Shown piece after piece: positions 19,931 through 32,125 of a stretch of 64,000 bases of DNA. A program made the translations under genes and the position numbers. Numbering within the stretch: the first letter of the stretch is position 1; every line of letters begins with the position of its first letter. Source of the stretch: Lophium mytilinum (Eukaryota > Ascomycota > Dothideomycetes > Mytilinidiales > Mytilinidiaceae); NCBI GenBank assembly GCA_010093605.1, contig MU004186.1, positions 2,150,616-2,214,615 of the forward strand, in the 5' to 3' direction. The notes below the pieces were generated by a model, which was given only the letters and a program-made list of their open reading frames with translations, had not been told where the DNA came from and made no database searches.

Positions 19931-21496
19931 AGTTTTGGAGCTTTGGACTGGCAGCGCTATCATAGGGTCGATATACGATGGGCTCGTACAACGGGACAGA
20001 TTGAAGATTGCATTGATGTCGGCTGGTCCGAATCCTGAGTGGTGTTTCCCATCTTTATTTTCTGGCACCGCGTTGTCTGCATTGAGGATTGGAGACACTG
20101 AATATTTAGAGGGTGCTGGGGTTAGGCAAATACCAGATTTCCGTGCCACAAGATTGCTATGAGGCCACCTACCTTATCACTAACCCGCGTACTTTCATAA
20201 CTCACCCATGCTTACGCACCTCCGTGACTCAGCTTCAAAAGATTTCCGCTTTATCCTATATCACACCTACCATCGCAAAAAGACTCCTCAATAACCTACT
20301 TGATACCTACTGTCTCGTCATTAGCTTTAATATAAATCATCACCTGGTAGTCTATCTTGCTATCTCTCCACGGACAACTTACACTTTGACCCTAAATACT
20401 ACCATCACACCCTGTTTTCCAGATGCGACAACCCTGTAACTTAAAAGCAAATGGACGTTCAACTTTATCAACAAATCCATACCCTTATACTCCGCTATAA
20501 ATCTATATACAGCTCTCATAAGGTTCTGGAGAAGCGCGGTCTACTACATTTCCAAAACTTTGACAAGCCTTTGCTGCTTGGGAAGGGACGCTATTCCGAA
20601 ATGCTATACCGGACAGGTGACTAGAATAGTAGAAAGGGTTGTAGAAATCGAGAGGAGGTAAGCTCAGTGTTCGAGCTAACAACCTTTCGACCGATTTGAC
20701 AATGAAAGGTTCTCCGTGAGGCGGCACTGCACGATCAGCCTATGTAGGTCGGGACCGTTAAGCGGAACTATGCGAGCTGTGGCTGGATACTTTGCGATAA
20801 GCCGGGCCTATTGTAAAAGATACATATGCTTGTGTATGATACATCTAACCTCTTATCTTATAGCTTGAAGGGGAAGGCAATACGGTTGGTCATAGTAGCT
20901 GTCAATCTTGCAGCTAGGAGGGGAGGGTAGGAGGGTGCATGGATGGCAGATTAGGGATGGGGACAGGGAATCCGAAGTGAAGGTAGTTCCGAGCATTTGT
21001 CTAGAGATGTGAAGGATGATTGAAGTGAATGCTAGGGGACAAGACTTTTCTCTTATTATAGTTCATTTGGGTTTCTGCGCTCCTCTCATATGGAGCGGAA
21101 TAGACACCAGAGAGCGACAACTCGAAAGAACTTGTCGGGAATAAGCTTATCAGCAATGAGGGAGGAATCTCTTATCGATAGTAAAAAGATGATGAATGAA
21201 AGACGGAGCTGGAGTGGTCAGGGGAACTTCGGGTGATCAAACAGCCTCGCCAAGCAAACGCGGGGCTCGTTCCGATTTGCGGCGGCCGACCCGCGGCAGG
21301 GAGACGAGATTAAGAAAAGAGGCTAATATTTCTCGATACAAAGACTCATCATCCATCCCAGCCTTGCATATGAGGCGTGAGTCAAGCTGCCAGTGACTCC
21401 TACAAATACTCCTCTATATCCGTCCTTCTGCTCCTCAATTGATTCCTCAGGCATAACACTTGCCAATTAGCATTACCACGTCATTGCTCATACACC
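19931..21496. other. Long intergenic region upstream of tryptophan synthase
   Basis: About 1.57 kb with only short, unrecognisable frames. The last 120 bp carry the TGASTCA elements noted separately. Confidence 0.5.
21378..21384 (+). promoter_or_regulatory. Gcn4/CPC1-type site TGAGTCA upstream of tryptophan synthase
   Basis: A perfect TGAGTCA lies 113 bp before the TRP5 start codon, and a one-mismatch TGACTCC lies at 21394-21400. This is the general amino-acid control element bound by Gcn4 (yeast) and CPC1/CpcA (filamentous fungi), and tryptophan synthase is a classical target. About eight TGASTCA matches are expected by chance in 64 kb, so the support comes mainly from position. Confidence 0.55.
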
Positions 21497-24001
21497 ATGG
21501 AGGGCATCAAGCAAACGTTTGCGCAATGCAAGAAAGAGGGCCGGGTATGCTTCACCCAGCTTGACCCCGAGTCAATGATACTAATTGATAGTGTAGTCTG
21601 CCTTAGTCACTTATGTGACCGCTGGTTTTCCAACTATTCAAGAGACACCAGACATCTTGCTGGGAATGGAGGCGGGTGGCGCTGGTAAGCTACTCCACGA
21701 ATCCATGAGTCAATGAGACAAAACTTGTTCAGTATAAGCTAATATGGTATACATAGACCTCATAGAACTCGGTATGCCATTCACGGACCCAATTGGCGAC
21801 GGGCCCACGATACAGAAGTCAAACACCGTACGATGACTCCCACGCCACCCAATGCCCAAACCCTCGAAAACCTCATAGACTGACTTATGGACAACTCAGA
21901 TAGCTCTCCGGAACGGAGTCACAACGGAAATATGCCTGCAAATGGTACGCGACGCACGGAAACGAGGCCTAAAAGCACCAGTGGTGTTGATGGGTTACTA
22001 CAACCCTCTCCTTAGTTACGGAGAGGAGAAGATGCTGAAGGACGCGCGGGAAGCGGGTGTGAATGGCTTCATAATAGTCGATCTGCCCCCAGAGGAAGCT
22101 GTGAGGTTCCGGAATTACTGCACCAAAGCTGGGTGAGTCTCAACACGCTAGAACTTGAAGAGACAGCCCGCTGTTAACTGTAGTTTCCATCGCTAATGGA
22201 CCTTAAACTTGCAGCCTATCCTACGTCCCACTCATCGCTCCGGCGACCTCCGAAAAGCGCATGAAGATGCTCTGCAAGATTGCCGATTCGTTCATATATG
22301 TGGTGTCAAGAATGGGCGTGACAGGCGCTACAGGAACAATGAACGCTGCTCTACCCGAGTTGCTCGAGCGAGTGCGGAAATGGTCGGGGAACAAATACGC
22401 TGCCGTAGGGTTTGGTGTTAGCACAAGAGACCACTACCTGAGCGTCGGAAAAATTGCTGACGGTGTGGTCATTGGCAGCCAGATTGTCACTGAGGTTGGC
22501 AATGCCTCGGCTGGACAAGGCGCAAAGGCTGTGGAAGAATACTGCTCCAAGATCACAGGTCGACAGGCAGGCCAGAATGGAACAACAAGGGAGGTCGGCA
22601 TCATCGAGACCCTTGCAGAGGCAAAAGAGCCCACCGGCGTTACTGTAGACAAAGTCATCACGGACGCGGACACACCAGATGGACCAGGACTCGTAGATCA
22701 GATTGATGCTTTGAATTCGAATGGGACTGCTGATCCCGCTGCGACGCCCTCTCGGTTCGGCGAATTTGGAGGACAATACGTTCCCGAAGCTCTCATGGAC
22801 TGCCTTACTGAGCTCGAGGCAGCCTTCGACGAAGCTAAAGACGACCCGAAATTCTGGGAAGAATATCGATCATACTACCCCTTTATGGGCCGGCCTGGTC
22901 AGCTCCACGAGGCGGAAAGACTCACAGAGCATGCGGGTGGTGCTAAGATTTGGCTGAAACGGGAAGACTTGAACCACACTGGAAGCCACAAGATCAACAA
23001 TGCTGTTGGACAAATCCTTCTCGCGCGCCGCTTGGGTAAAACCGAGATCATCGCTGAGACTGGAGCTGGTCAGCACGGTGTAGCTACAGCCACTGTCTGC
23101 GCCAAGTTCGGCATGAAATGCACAATTTACATGGGCGCGGAAGACGTTCGACGACAGGCTCTCAACGTCTTCCGTATCAAGCTCCTCGGCGCTCAAGTTA
23201 TTGCTGTGGAGGCAGGCTCACAGACCCTTCGCGATGCTGTCAATGAAGCGCTGCGAGCTTGGGTTGTCAACCTGTCCACCACGCACTACATCATCGGCTC
23301 AGCAATCGGCCCTCACCCATTCCCTACCATCGTGCGAACCTTCCAATCCATCATCGGGAATGAAACGAAAGAGCAGATGCAAGCGAAGAAAGGCAAGCTC
23401 CCAGATGCTGTCGTCGCCTGTGTTGGAGGAGGAAGCAACGCTGTCGGCATGTTCTACCCATTCGCCAACGATCCCAGCGTCAAGCTCCTAGGCGTAGAAG
23501 CTGGCGGTGACGGCCTCGACACGGATCGACACAGTGCTACTTTGACTGGCGGCTCGAAGGGAGTGCTCCATGGTGTTCGAACATACGTCCTCCAAAATAA
23601 GCACGGCCAGATTGCCGACACCCACTCTGTCTCCGCTGGTCTCGACTACCCCGGCGTCGGTCCCGAACTCTCATCTTGGAAAGACTCAGATCGCGCGAAA
23701 TTCATCGCCGCGACTGACGCTGAAGCATTCCTCGGTTTCCGACTCATCTCTCAACTCGAAGGCATCATTCCCGCCCTGGAAACCGCACACGCCGTTTTCG
23801 GTGCTATCGAGCTGGCGAAAACGATGCGGAAAGACCACGACGTAGTCATCTGTGTAAGTGGACGCGGCGACAAGGATGTCCAGAGCGTTGCAGATGAACT
23901 ACCGAAGCTAGGACCTATAATTGGCTGGGATTTGAGATGTAAGAGCCCCTTCGCCTGATGAAAACTGTGATTTTAGTACTTACTGACGATTCATAGTTTG
24001 A
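21497..24001 (+). CDS. TRP5: Tryptophan synthase, fused alpha-beta (EC 4.2.1.20)
   Basis: Makes L-tryptophan from indole-3-glycerol phosphate and serine in the cytosol. Six exons were read: 21497-21544, 21597-21684, 21757-21827, 21900-22132, 22215-23938 and 23997-24001. They give 722 aa. The final exon is only TTTGA, completing ...GWDLRF. The alpha part (about 1-250) starts [19 protein letters not shown] and has catalytic Glu49 (LIELG) and Asp60 (DPIGDG), in the same numbering as bacterial TrpA. The beta part has HTGSHKINN with the pyridoxal-phosphate Lys at 406, [10 protein letters not shown] and CVGGGSNA. Residue 59 is Gly where Ala is usual (DPIADG/DPLADG). The gene looks complete and functional. 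Confidence 0.97.
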
Positions 24002-24839
24002 GTGTGCGCCTCTGAATGATTTGTAGGCTGGTAATACTGCTACGAGACTGAAGGAAAATAGATGAAATTGTTGTATGGCTATCAAGATATAACTCACGCA
24101 TGACAGCAATTTTGGGCCTCGCAATACGCTTTTCTTGTGCACCAAACTGTCTCCTAGCACCATGTGATCTTAGATGAGAATGCGTCTCATTGCACTTTAC
24201 GGACTCAGTTACATCGGCGAGACCCTTGGCGTTTTGGACATCCACATTTACTTCTACGCCAACCCTTAGTGAAGACTAAACCTCAGTCGCGTTCCATCAA
24301 ACGCGGCATCACGATCTAGGACTTCTCCACTAGGAAAAATTGGGAAGGTACATACGAATCCGCTTCCCGAATTAGAGACAAACAGGTCAAAAATCACTAA
24401 CCCTCAGGCTACACGCTCTCCATACCCGCCCGATAGTAGTCCAGCCTCCTCAAAACGATGAATATCTCTTTGTCCCATATCGTAAAGCGCTTCTTCGGAT
24501 CCACAGCATGATTGCGTCCTAGCGTGAAAACAGTAGCATTGGGTTCCGACAGTACACTTCTTCAACTTCGGAAGGCGGAGTCGAGAAATTGGGTTGCGGT
24601 GTCTCCCCTTAGATGACAATAGATCACCGCACTTGGATTGAAATCAAAGACAGGTATCATTTGATTCGGATACTACGAAACGCTGACGAAGTCACGCTCT
24701 AACGCAAACAACGTTGTACAGACACAAGAAAATAGAACGTAAGGAACACGGGTTCCAATCCAGAGAACAGTCAGAGCCTGATTACCCACCCAGAAAAAAC
24801 CTCGGAAGACCTCCGACAGTCGTAAGCCAAAGCACCACC
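24002..24839. other. Intergenic, no gene seen
   Basis: About 840 bp between two convergent genes. Nothing was recognised. Confidence 0.5.
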
Positions 24840-26492
24840 TCACCTCCAGCTCTGAGACTTCATGTGCTCCAACTGCTCCTGGCTGACAACGCTCTGCACA
24901 TTGCTCAGGAGGTGTTCCACCTTGCGAGCAATCGTGCCGCCAGCATCGCACGCCAGATGCCGCTCGGGTTGCAACACCTTACACCCAGAACACGCCGTCT
25001 CTCTCAGGACAATATCCTTCATGTTCGTCAATCCGTTCTCTAGTTCGCGGACGCTCCGGGAGATCTTCGAATAGTCAGTGACAGGAGGCCAGAGCTTTAG
25101 GTGGTCCAGCTCGCGAATCAGAGCGCCAAGCATGTGGTTGGTGCATGTGCGGCGTTCATCGTCACTGGGGTCGCAGTTGAGTTCCAAGTGGCGGACGGTC
25201 TGGGGGGCGTCGCTGTTGGCGTCGTTATTTTGGACGCTGTCGGAGACGCTTGGATGGTCGGTTGAGTCGCCCAAACGGCATGCGTGTCCGCTTTTGATCA
25301 GTGTGTTGACGGTGTTGTAGCATTCGGCGAGCATGCTTTGGATAAGGGCCTCCCGCTTGGCAAGGATGAGGTCTAACTGTAAAGTTAGAATGAGGTGCTC
25401 ACAGGCTGAGGCGGCGTCGGAGGGGGTAGCGTGATGTCAAGCCGGAGTAAAGTGACGGTGAAATAGATGATTGTGGGGTACGTACAAATAGTATTCGGCG
25501 GGAATCGGCCAGTAAGGGCTGATCCACTGGAATTAAGGCATTTGCCATCTTTTGAGGTACAGGTCAAGACGAGGTGGTTGCTAATAGCCTCGAAGTCGTC
25601 AAGAAACCCGAATGCGTAGGCGACGAGTAGCCACTCCTCGTAGCCCGGGCGGAGGATATCGTTTTGGTAAGGCTTGATCCACCCACTCAGGAATGGTACG
25701 ACGAGGCCAGTGGTATCGTAGTCGAGGCAGACAGCGGCGAGCTGAACCAGGTCTTCGTAGGACAAACGTGCGGGAATGCGCTTGAACTGGGCATGGGCGA
25801 GTTCAAGAACTAGTTCCAGTGACTTTCGATCGCCCTCGAGGTTATTCCCTGGCTTCAGGGTGGGTTTCTTCATGGGGAACCGATGTGTAGAGAGCTGCGT
25901 ACGCCACACACTGCTCACTCGGCGGAGAGCGTCAGAGGAGACTCGCATTCGCTTCGGAATATCGCCAGATTTGACAGAGTTATTGTTTATGGTGACGCAG
26001 AGATCCCCTTTGTCATCAAGCACGACGAGAGCTGGAGTGACAGCAACGGAGCTGCTTTCAGATTTAGACCGACGAACTCTGGAACGAGGAGGAATCGATT
26101 CTGTGTCAAGTTAGCTCGCTGAAGTACCTCATACGGCGGCCCATAAGGAAAAAGGCTGGTAGGAAAAGAATTGCGTTACCTGCTTGAGACACGACTATCT
26201 TAGGAGCGACGTGTGAAACAGAGTCTGGGGAGTCCGGCACGAGTGTTGGGCAGCACTCAGAGTCTGTGGCATTGCTATTCTCTGGATCATGGAACCCCTC
26301 ATCGAGCTTAGGCTCGTCGTACTGGGTTGGCATTATATTAAAGGACTCGAGATGAGCGTGAGCAAGTTGAGCTTCTTGCACTGCTTGAGTGACCGCCGTT
26401 TCTGAAGAGCTCAGCGAGCTTCGACCCGAATTGGTCAGTTCGTGTTCACTGTAGGGCAACTGCTCAGCGAGCATTTCAGTCGATGATTGCAT
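24840..26492 (-). CDS. BTB/POZ-like fungal protein
   Basis: Three exons were read: 26180-26492, 25486-26100 and 24840-25372. They give 486 aa, and the phases agree at both joins. Residues 1-105 are Ser/Glu-rich and disordered. A BTB-like core follows (LDDKGDLCVTINN, then a Trp/Arg-rich stretch, LELVLELAHAQFKRIP and LAAVCLDYDTTGLVVPFLSGW), typical of the large fungal family of divergent BTB proteins. Such proteins may be adaptors for ubiquitin ligases, but most are unstudied. The C-terminal third holds repeated Cys/His residues (ACSGCKVLQPERHLACD). A second ATG upstream of 26492 through an extra exon cannot be excluded. Function is unknown. Confidence 0.75.
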
Positions 26493-27628
26493 AGTAGCGA
26501 CTGTGGTGTGAGAAGCCACGAAGCCGGCTGACGGAGTTACTGATGGAAGTATAGCGATTGGCTAGCAGCAGCTGGTTGAAGATAGCGAATAGTACCTGAT
26601 TGCATCACGGATCAGCCTTGAACGATGCCAGAAGACCAGGAGGGCCGGTAAATTGAGCCTGGTGGGGATAGGGTGGCAGAGTTAAAAGGAAGTTGCGATG
26701 ACCTCAGGTGTGCGAGAGCCCAGCTACGGCGAATGAGTCTAGGGAGGACTTACGATGCTAGTCGGGGAGCTGGAGCAAATGTGGAACGGATTGATGGATG
26801 AACAAAAGTGAAGAGTTGAAGTAGAAGGAAGAAAGCAAAGACATGGTGGAACGCTGGCGGCTTCCACGTGCGAAAGGGAAGGAGGAAAGGGGAAGGAGAG
26901 CCGCGTGCCCAACTCCGCAACTGCATCGCGGGCATTGCGCAAGTTGCATCTATTCGTATTGAGGAAAGTCTGAAGAGAATCTCTGAATCACGCTGCAAAT
27001 CATTTCTACTTAGCTCACGTAAGTTTTGGCAAGGTAGTGAGAGCGAGCTCGTCGACGGTCATCCCTCAAGCGCATCGTAAACTGCTTCTGTGAGCTCGGA
27101 CACTGCTGCCAGAGCTGTTGGTGATTTAAGAGAAGGGCCTAGGGCTCGTGGGCAGTGTAATTTGTATAGGGGAAGCCGTGTCCGGCGTCTTTTAAGAGGT
27201 AGATGATCCCGGCTGTGGGGCCCTCGTGAAACCCAAAATCCCTCAATTTGGCAATGTTCTATAGCATCTAGGCTATTTAAATACTATCGAGCAATTTAGA
27301 GATATCCAGAACGTTGCACAACTTTATCGAACCCATCGAGAGATTAGCAGCGTCACTGAGAGGAAAGGGTCAGGGTAACTAGGAAAGAGTATAGCCCTGA
27401 GGAATGAAAGGAGCGGTCCAGTCGGACAGCATTGCCTCGTCATCACGTTGTGTATACTTATTCGAAACTGTCTGATGTACTTCAATGGATCATCGAAAGT
27501 TTATCCCAGATGTAGTCTTGCCTAAGTCTGGGTCAAGCTGAGCGATGTTGCCTTCAAAGGTACCGTATTTGCGACTGTAATACCCATTCTCAATCATATC
27601 GGCGTCGAACGCAGCATCGTACTTGCAA
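26493..27628. other. Intergenic, no gene seen
   Basis: About 1.1 kb. It holds the promoter of the BTB-like gene and the 3' flank of the amino-acid oxidase. Frames near 26740-27080 are composition-driven and unrecognised. Confidence 0.5.
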
Positions 27629-29964
27629 TCAAGCCACCTTCGCCTCCGCCTCCTCAACCGTCTTCTCCAAAAAGCTGAGCAAGACCTGCGCCGAAGTAAA
27701 CGTAAGCGACACCCCCTTCGCCGGCACATCCGTCTTCGGCGCTTTCCTGTCCTCACCAGCCTGCCTCTTTGGAATCTCCAACGGCAGTGGCCCAAATGGC
27801 AGATCTTCTTTTAGGTAGGGATCCTGCAGGAGCTTCATCGCATCCCTGTACGGGTCGTGCTCAGGGCTCTGGAGCAAGAGCGCATCGAGCATCTGGTACA
27901 CGCCTCTGATGGCGCTTTCCAAAGCGCCTACAATCCATGCGTGATGAGCAGACGCGGCCTCGCCGATGAGGAAGAGCCAGCCATTCTGCTGGATGATCTC
28001 GGGCCACATGTTGGAGAACTGGCCGGGACCAAAATAAGCAAAGGCGCCGGACATGTTAGGGTCATTGTACCAGTCCCAGGCGTGGTGGTCATCGTAGAGT
28101 TCCTCAAGTTCCGCTCGCAGAGCTTTATAGGTGTCGGGAGTAGAATGCAGAAGCGCGAGGTCGTTGAGCAGAAGCTCCTTCAGCTCCGTTTCGTGCTTGG
28201 AATTGGTAGGATTGGATATCAGCGTTCCGATTCTTTGTGCATCCTGGGCCCAGGTATAGCTGCAAAGCAGGACTGCCGGCTTTTCGTAGTCGTCATGTAT
28301 ATTGTAGGACGGGTACACGCAGACACGAGTCGGGCGGTCTGTCTTTGCAACCCCACCACTGTTAATGTTGTGAGGTTCCTTCATCCACCATGCTTTCTTA
28401 AACTTCATTCCAACTTTGCAAGAAGCGCCATAGCCCAGCGAACGGATGGCTTGTTTGGTGCCGTAGCGCAATCCCGCGTCCTTGAGGTCCATCCGTTGGA
28501 GTGCTCCGAGAGTAGTCGAGTTGAATACTGCGAAGTAGTCCCTGGTCTCAGTCGGAGCAGATGGCTCATCGGCGTGTTTGATTGTCAAAGTCATGGTTCC
28601 CGTTTGGTCCGTTGAGATTTTTGTCACTTGTCTGTTCAGCTCGGGCTTCTTGACCAATTTGTCGGCCATGAGCCGGGCTACCTTTTGCGTTCCGCCCTCA
28701 ACACATAGCCATTTGGTGTTGTCTACAGAGGTCGGCTCCTCGACACCAAAGTCAAGTGCTTCAAGGACAGTTTCTGCGAGAGACTGATTGTACCACCCGG
28801 TGGCGCTGCAGTGGCATGGTCAGTGTGCGATCGCACTTCGATGCACCGTGGTTTTCTTACTAGGCAAAGGTCTCAAGCCACTCGATAGTATTAAAATTGT
28901 ATGGTCTCTTGAGAGGTCTCTCGACAGTTGGTAGATCATCTTGAAGGTCGGTACTAACGCAAGTCAGCGATGTTGCAACGTAGGTCTTTTGAAGAGTAAG
29001 CACTCACGAACGGAAAAATTGGCGTGTGCTCATGTAGTCCGCCGCTTCCAGGAGTTTCCAACCGTCGACACTTCCAATATCCATGTCACCCTTCAAAGCT
29101 GTCACAAATGGCTCGATGGCAGTTTCAACTATCTTCCCAGGATCTTTCGTTAAAAGTCTAGTATTAGTTCAGCAGATGGAACGCATAAGCGCAGAATTGA
29201 TACACAACAGCACTTACTCTTTGGGAATTCCCTTAGGGTCACCATCTTTGTAGTCGGCATTGACGCCATAGGGATCCAATGCCCCTTCACTAGGGCCTCC
29301 AACATATCGTTTGTCGTTAAAGTATGTAGGGCAAACTTTCTTGTAATCATCAAGATAATAGGGCACCAGGCCACCATTTTCCTTTGTGAGACCTAGATAC
29401 TTGAAAAGGCGGAATGTTCTAAGTTTGAATTAGTATCTGTATTAGGTTTTTAGCAACTGCGGAGTGGAGTTGCCTTTTCATCACATCGTTCTCCGGGAAT
29501 CTCATGGCCCCGACATCGTAGTAGTCGTGCGGGAGCTCAGTGTCCTTGCTAAAGTGATGCGTATAAAGCCTGCCGCCCAATCGACTATCATCAGCCGCTT
29601 CTAGGATGTCATACGTGATCTGAAGATCTTCGCTTTTGATGTGCTGATTGACGAAGTCGAGCGTCATTGCCGTAAAAAGCCCAGCACATCCTGCCCCGAC
29701 TATGCCGACATGAAGCTTTTTGCGATCAGTAGGAGCTTCTCCAGTCAACTTGCTTTCCCCTGGAAGCAGCTCCTGCACACGATCCATGAGTTGCGAGATA
29801 GTGGTCGCAGCAGGGAGGTTCTGTTTTCCACTGATCTTTTCGTTGATGAGGGTGAACTTCTTGTCCAATTGCGCTCGAGCGACATATCGAGCCCATTGGT
29901 ACTTGTATGGATCACGGTTTGATGTGTTGCTCACAGCAGGAGGAAGGTTGACAAGAGTGGCCAT
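27629..29964 (-). CDS. FAD-dependent L-amino-acid oxidase (flavin amine oxidase family)
   Basis: Oxidises L-amino acids to keto acids, ammonia and hydrogen peroxide; in fungi this serves nitrogen scavenging or antagonism. Five exons were read: 29474-29964, 29218-29418, 29008-29157, 28861-28953 and 27629-28805. They give 703 aa with consistent phases. Near the N-terminus HVGIVGAGCAGL (GxGxxG at about 90-95) binds the FAD ADP moiety. RLGGRLYTHHF and VGAMRFPENDVMKR|TFRLFKYLGL are family blocks, and LIGEAASAHHAWIVGALESA is the C-terminal FAD-binding stretch. The first intron must use a GC donor (GC-AG, 29419-29473), because any nearby GT would break the conserved MxRTF join. No signal peptide is seen, so an intracellular location is likely. 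Confidence 0.9.
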
Positions 29965-31304
29965 ATTGAGTTGGGAATCGAGATGATTGCTATTTTGAAA
30001 TATAACCTACGTCTCGACTGAAATGCTGTTCTACTTATGCTGTTGTCTGCGCAGCATCTAGTTCATAGTCCATCTACTCGTTTAGCTAGCCTTCCGCGGC
30101 GGCATGTCTAGACTCGTTCCTACGCCCAAGAAACATCGAGAATTGAACGTGGCTTCAGCTGAAATGTGCGTCGATGAAGTGGACCGTCCAATAAAGGCAA
30201 CCGGAACATCTGCACCATTGAACATGCATCTCGAAAGTCTGCAGTAGACTCTGCAACAAAGCATATGCGAGCGTCAGACCTGCCCATGTGCAAGCCTTTT
30301 CGGTATGTCCGTCGTTAGCGATGTGAACTGAACACTTAAAAGTGGGGATTCGTCCATTTTAGATCGCTATCAGCTTCTCATGGCGATTGCCACGCGCGTT
30401 CGTGTGTGACGGGCGTTGAGACGAGCATGTTGAGCTAAGTCTCAGCCGTAGGTGCATGGTTTAGACAGTTTGAGAAACCTTTGGGTCTACGCGCCTACGC
30501 GCATTAGGCCAAGTCAGATGCGCGTCCATGAGTCCAGAAGCCGTGATAGCAGAATGCGGTCTGCAGCCAGCCAGCCACAAAGCGGGCGGGAACCCAGTGA
30601 GCGATCCGGCCCGCGGCTAGACCTGTCCTGGCGTTTGTTGGCGAATTTAGCTGGTGAACCTATAAGCTGAGAGGCCTGCGGGGTCATAGGAGAGTGCCCC
30701 GATGCGTTCGGTGGACTCGTTGAAGAAGATGGAGGGGGGGAGAAGCCGGAGGTAGGTAGGTGAGAAGTGAGAATTCTGGGCCCACATCTCCACGTGCACT
30801 AACGCGAGATGAGTGCACTTTCAGCTTCAAATTTGTTTTGTAGGGCAAGAACCCGAAAATATGTCAAGAGATGTTATGAGCCAGGTTCATTTTATTGTTT
30901 AAAAGCTTCGATTGAGTACAGCAAGTCACGTGCTCACCGCCAGAAATACTACTCTTCTGTTTCTTTCTCTTGACTGTCGGTCTTTTCAAGGGAAATGAGA
31001 TCAGGCGTTATAGAAATATGCTATCTGTTCTTTCCTACATGAGTTCATCTCATTTCCCCGAAAAACCGATTCTATTAATCTAACCCTCACGCCCCGGCAT
31101 CTCGCAAACAGATCCGGGCCTGCAATTAATCTAACACCGCCCTGCCACATTTCCTTAAGACAAGAGGACAGAACTCAAGATTAAGTTCTAGCTGTATATT
31201 TATTGGCATTCTGCTCCAGAAAATGTTTTCACTACTTCCGTCCGTTGGATTTCAACCTCTTTGCCTCCAAGAACTTCTGTTAGGTCTACTTCACATAAGA
31301 CACT
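29965..31304. other. Intergenic, no gene seen
   Basis: About 1.3 kb between divergent genes, so it probably contains two promoters. No gene or repeat was recognised. Confidence 0.5.
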
Positions 31305-32045
31305 ATGAAACTCTCAAATTTCCTCAGCACAGCAGCACTGTTAGCCACAACCCTAGCATCTGAAGACCCCGACCCTTCTCCCGCCTCCGAACTCGCCTCC
31401 GAGTCCTCCCCTTCCGCCGCGGACGCCGACCCATCGCCCTGGGCCTCACTCTGGACACCCTCTTCCCTCTCCGCCTACACCACCCCCTGCCGCGCCTCCA
31501 CCACCTTCAAAACCGAGATCTACACCCTGGCCGAAATGTACCCGACCCTGAAAACCTGGGCGCCGGAGCTCAAGGTTTTCTACAACAAAGTCGAGTACCC
31601 CGGTTCCTGGGACGGGGTCGATCTGCACGGCGAGAAGCGCGAGCTGCTGAAGATGCAATTAGCCGATGTCCCCGAGGGGGTGCGGACGTGGTTGAGGGAG
31701 CATGAGTTTCAGAGGCGGTACAGTGTGCAAGGGGATGTGGTGTTTTTTGCACCAGGAGCGATGTATCCGTTGCTGCCGCTTTGGGTGGATGAGCCTGGGA
31801 ATAGTGTTTGCGAAGGTAGGTTTAGGTGCGTGTCTTTGCTATAGAGGACCATGCTGATTCTGATTGTGTTAGGGGCTTTCGAAGATTTGGAGAATTATGG
31901 CCGTGAGTTGACAGATGGGGGGGTGGTGGCGAGTGTGAGTCATAGGAGTTCGGGGAAAAATGAGGTGGAGATTACCATTGAGGCGATGCTGTTGAAGTTG
32001 AAGGAGGAGAAAGACAAACACGCGGAGCTCAAGGATGAGCTTTGA
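31305..32045 (+). CDS. Small secreted protein, uncharacterised
   Basis: Two exons, 31305-31815 and 31873-32045 (57-bp intron), give 227 aa. MKLSNFLSTAALLATTLA is a convincing signal peptide. A Ser/Pro/Asp-rich linker follows to about residue 55. The mature part has only two Cys residues (near 63 and 169) and ends in a charged, probably helical EEKDKHAELKDEL. The last residues KDEL sit at the exact C-terminus, which would be an HDEL/KDEL-type ER-retention signal, so residence in the ER lumen rather than secretion is a real alternative. I do not recognise a domain. Confidence 0.75.
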
Positions 32046-32125
32046 GTGTTTGGTCCAGAGAGCTTGGGGTGCAAGTGGACGACCCTCGTTAGGAATGTCT
32101 TCTCCATAGGTGTAGTTGGGTATTC

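Noticed and set aside
27857-28615. 252-codon plus-strand frame opposite the amino-acid oxidase
   Set aside because: Lies wholly over a conserved FAD-enzyme exon and shows no recognisable protein features.
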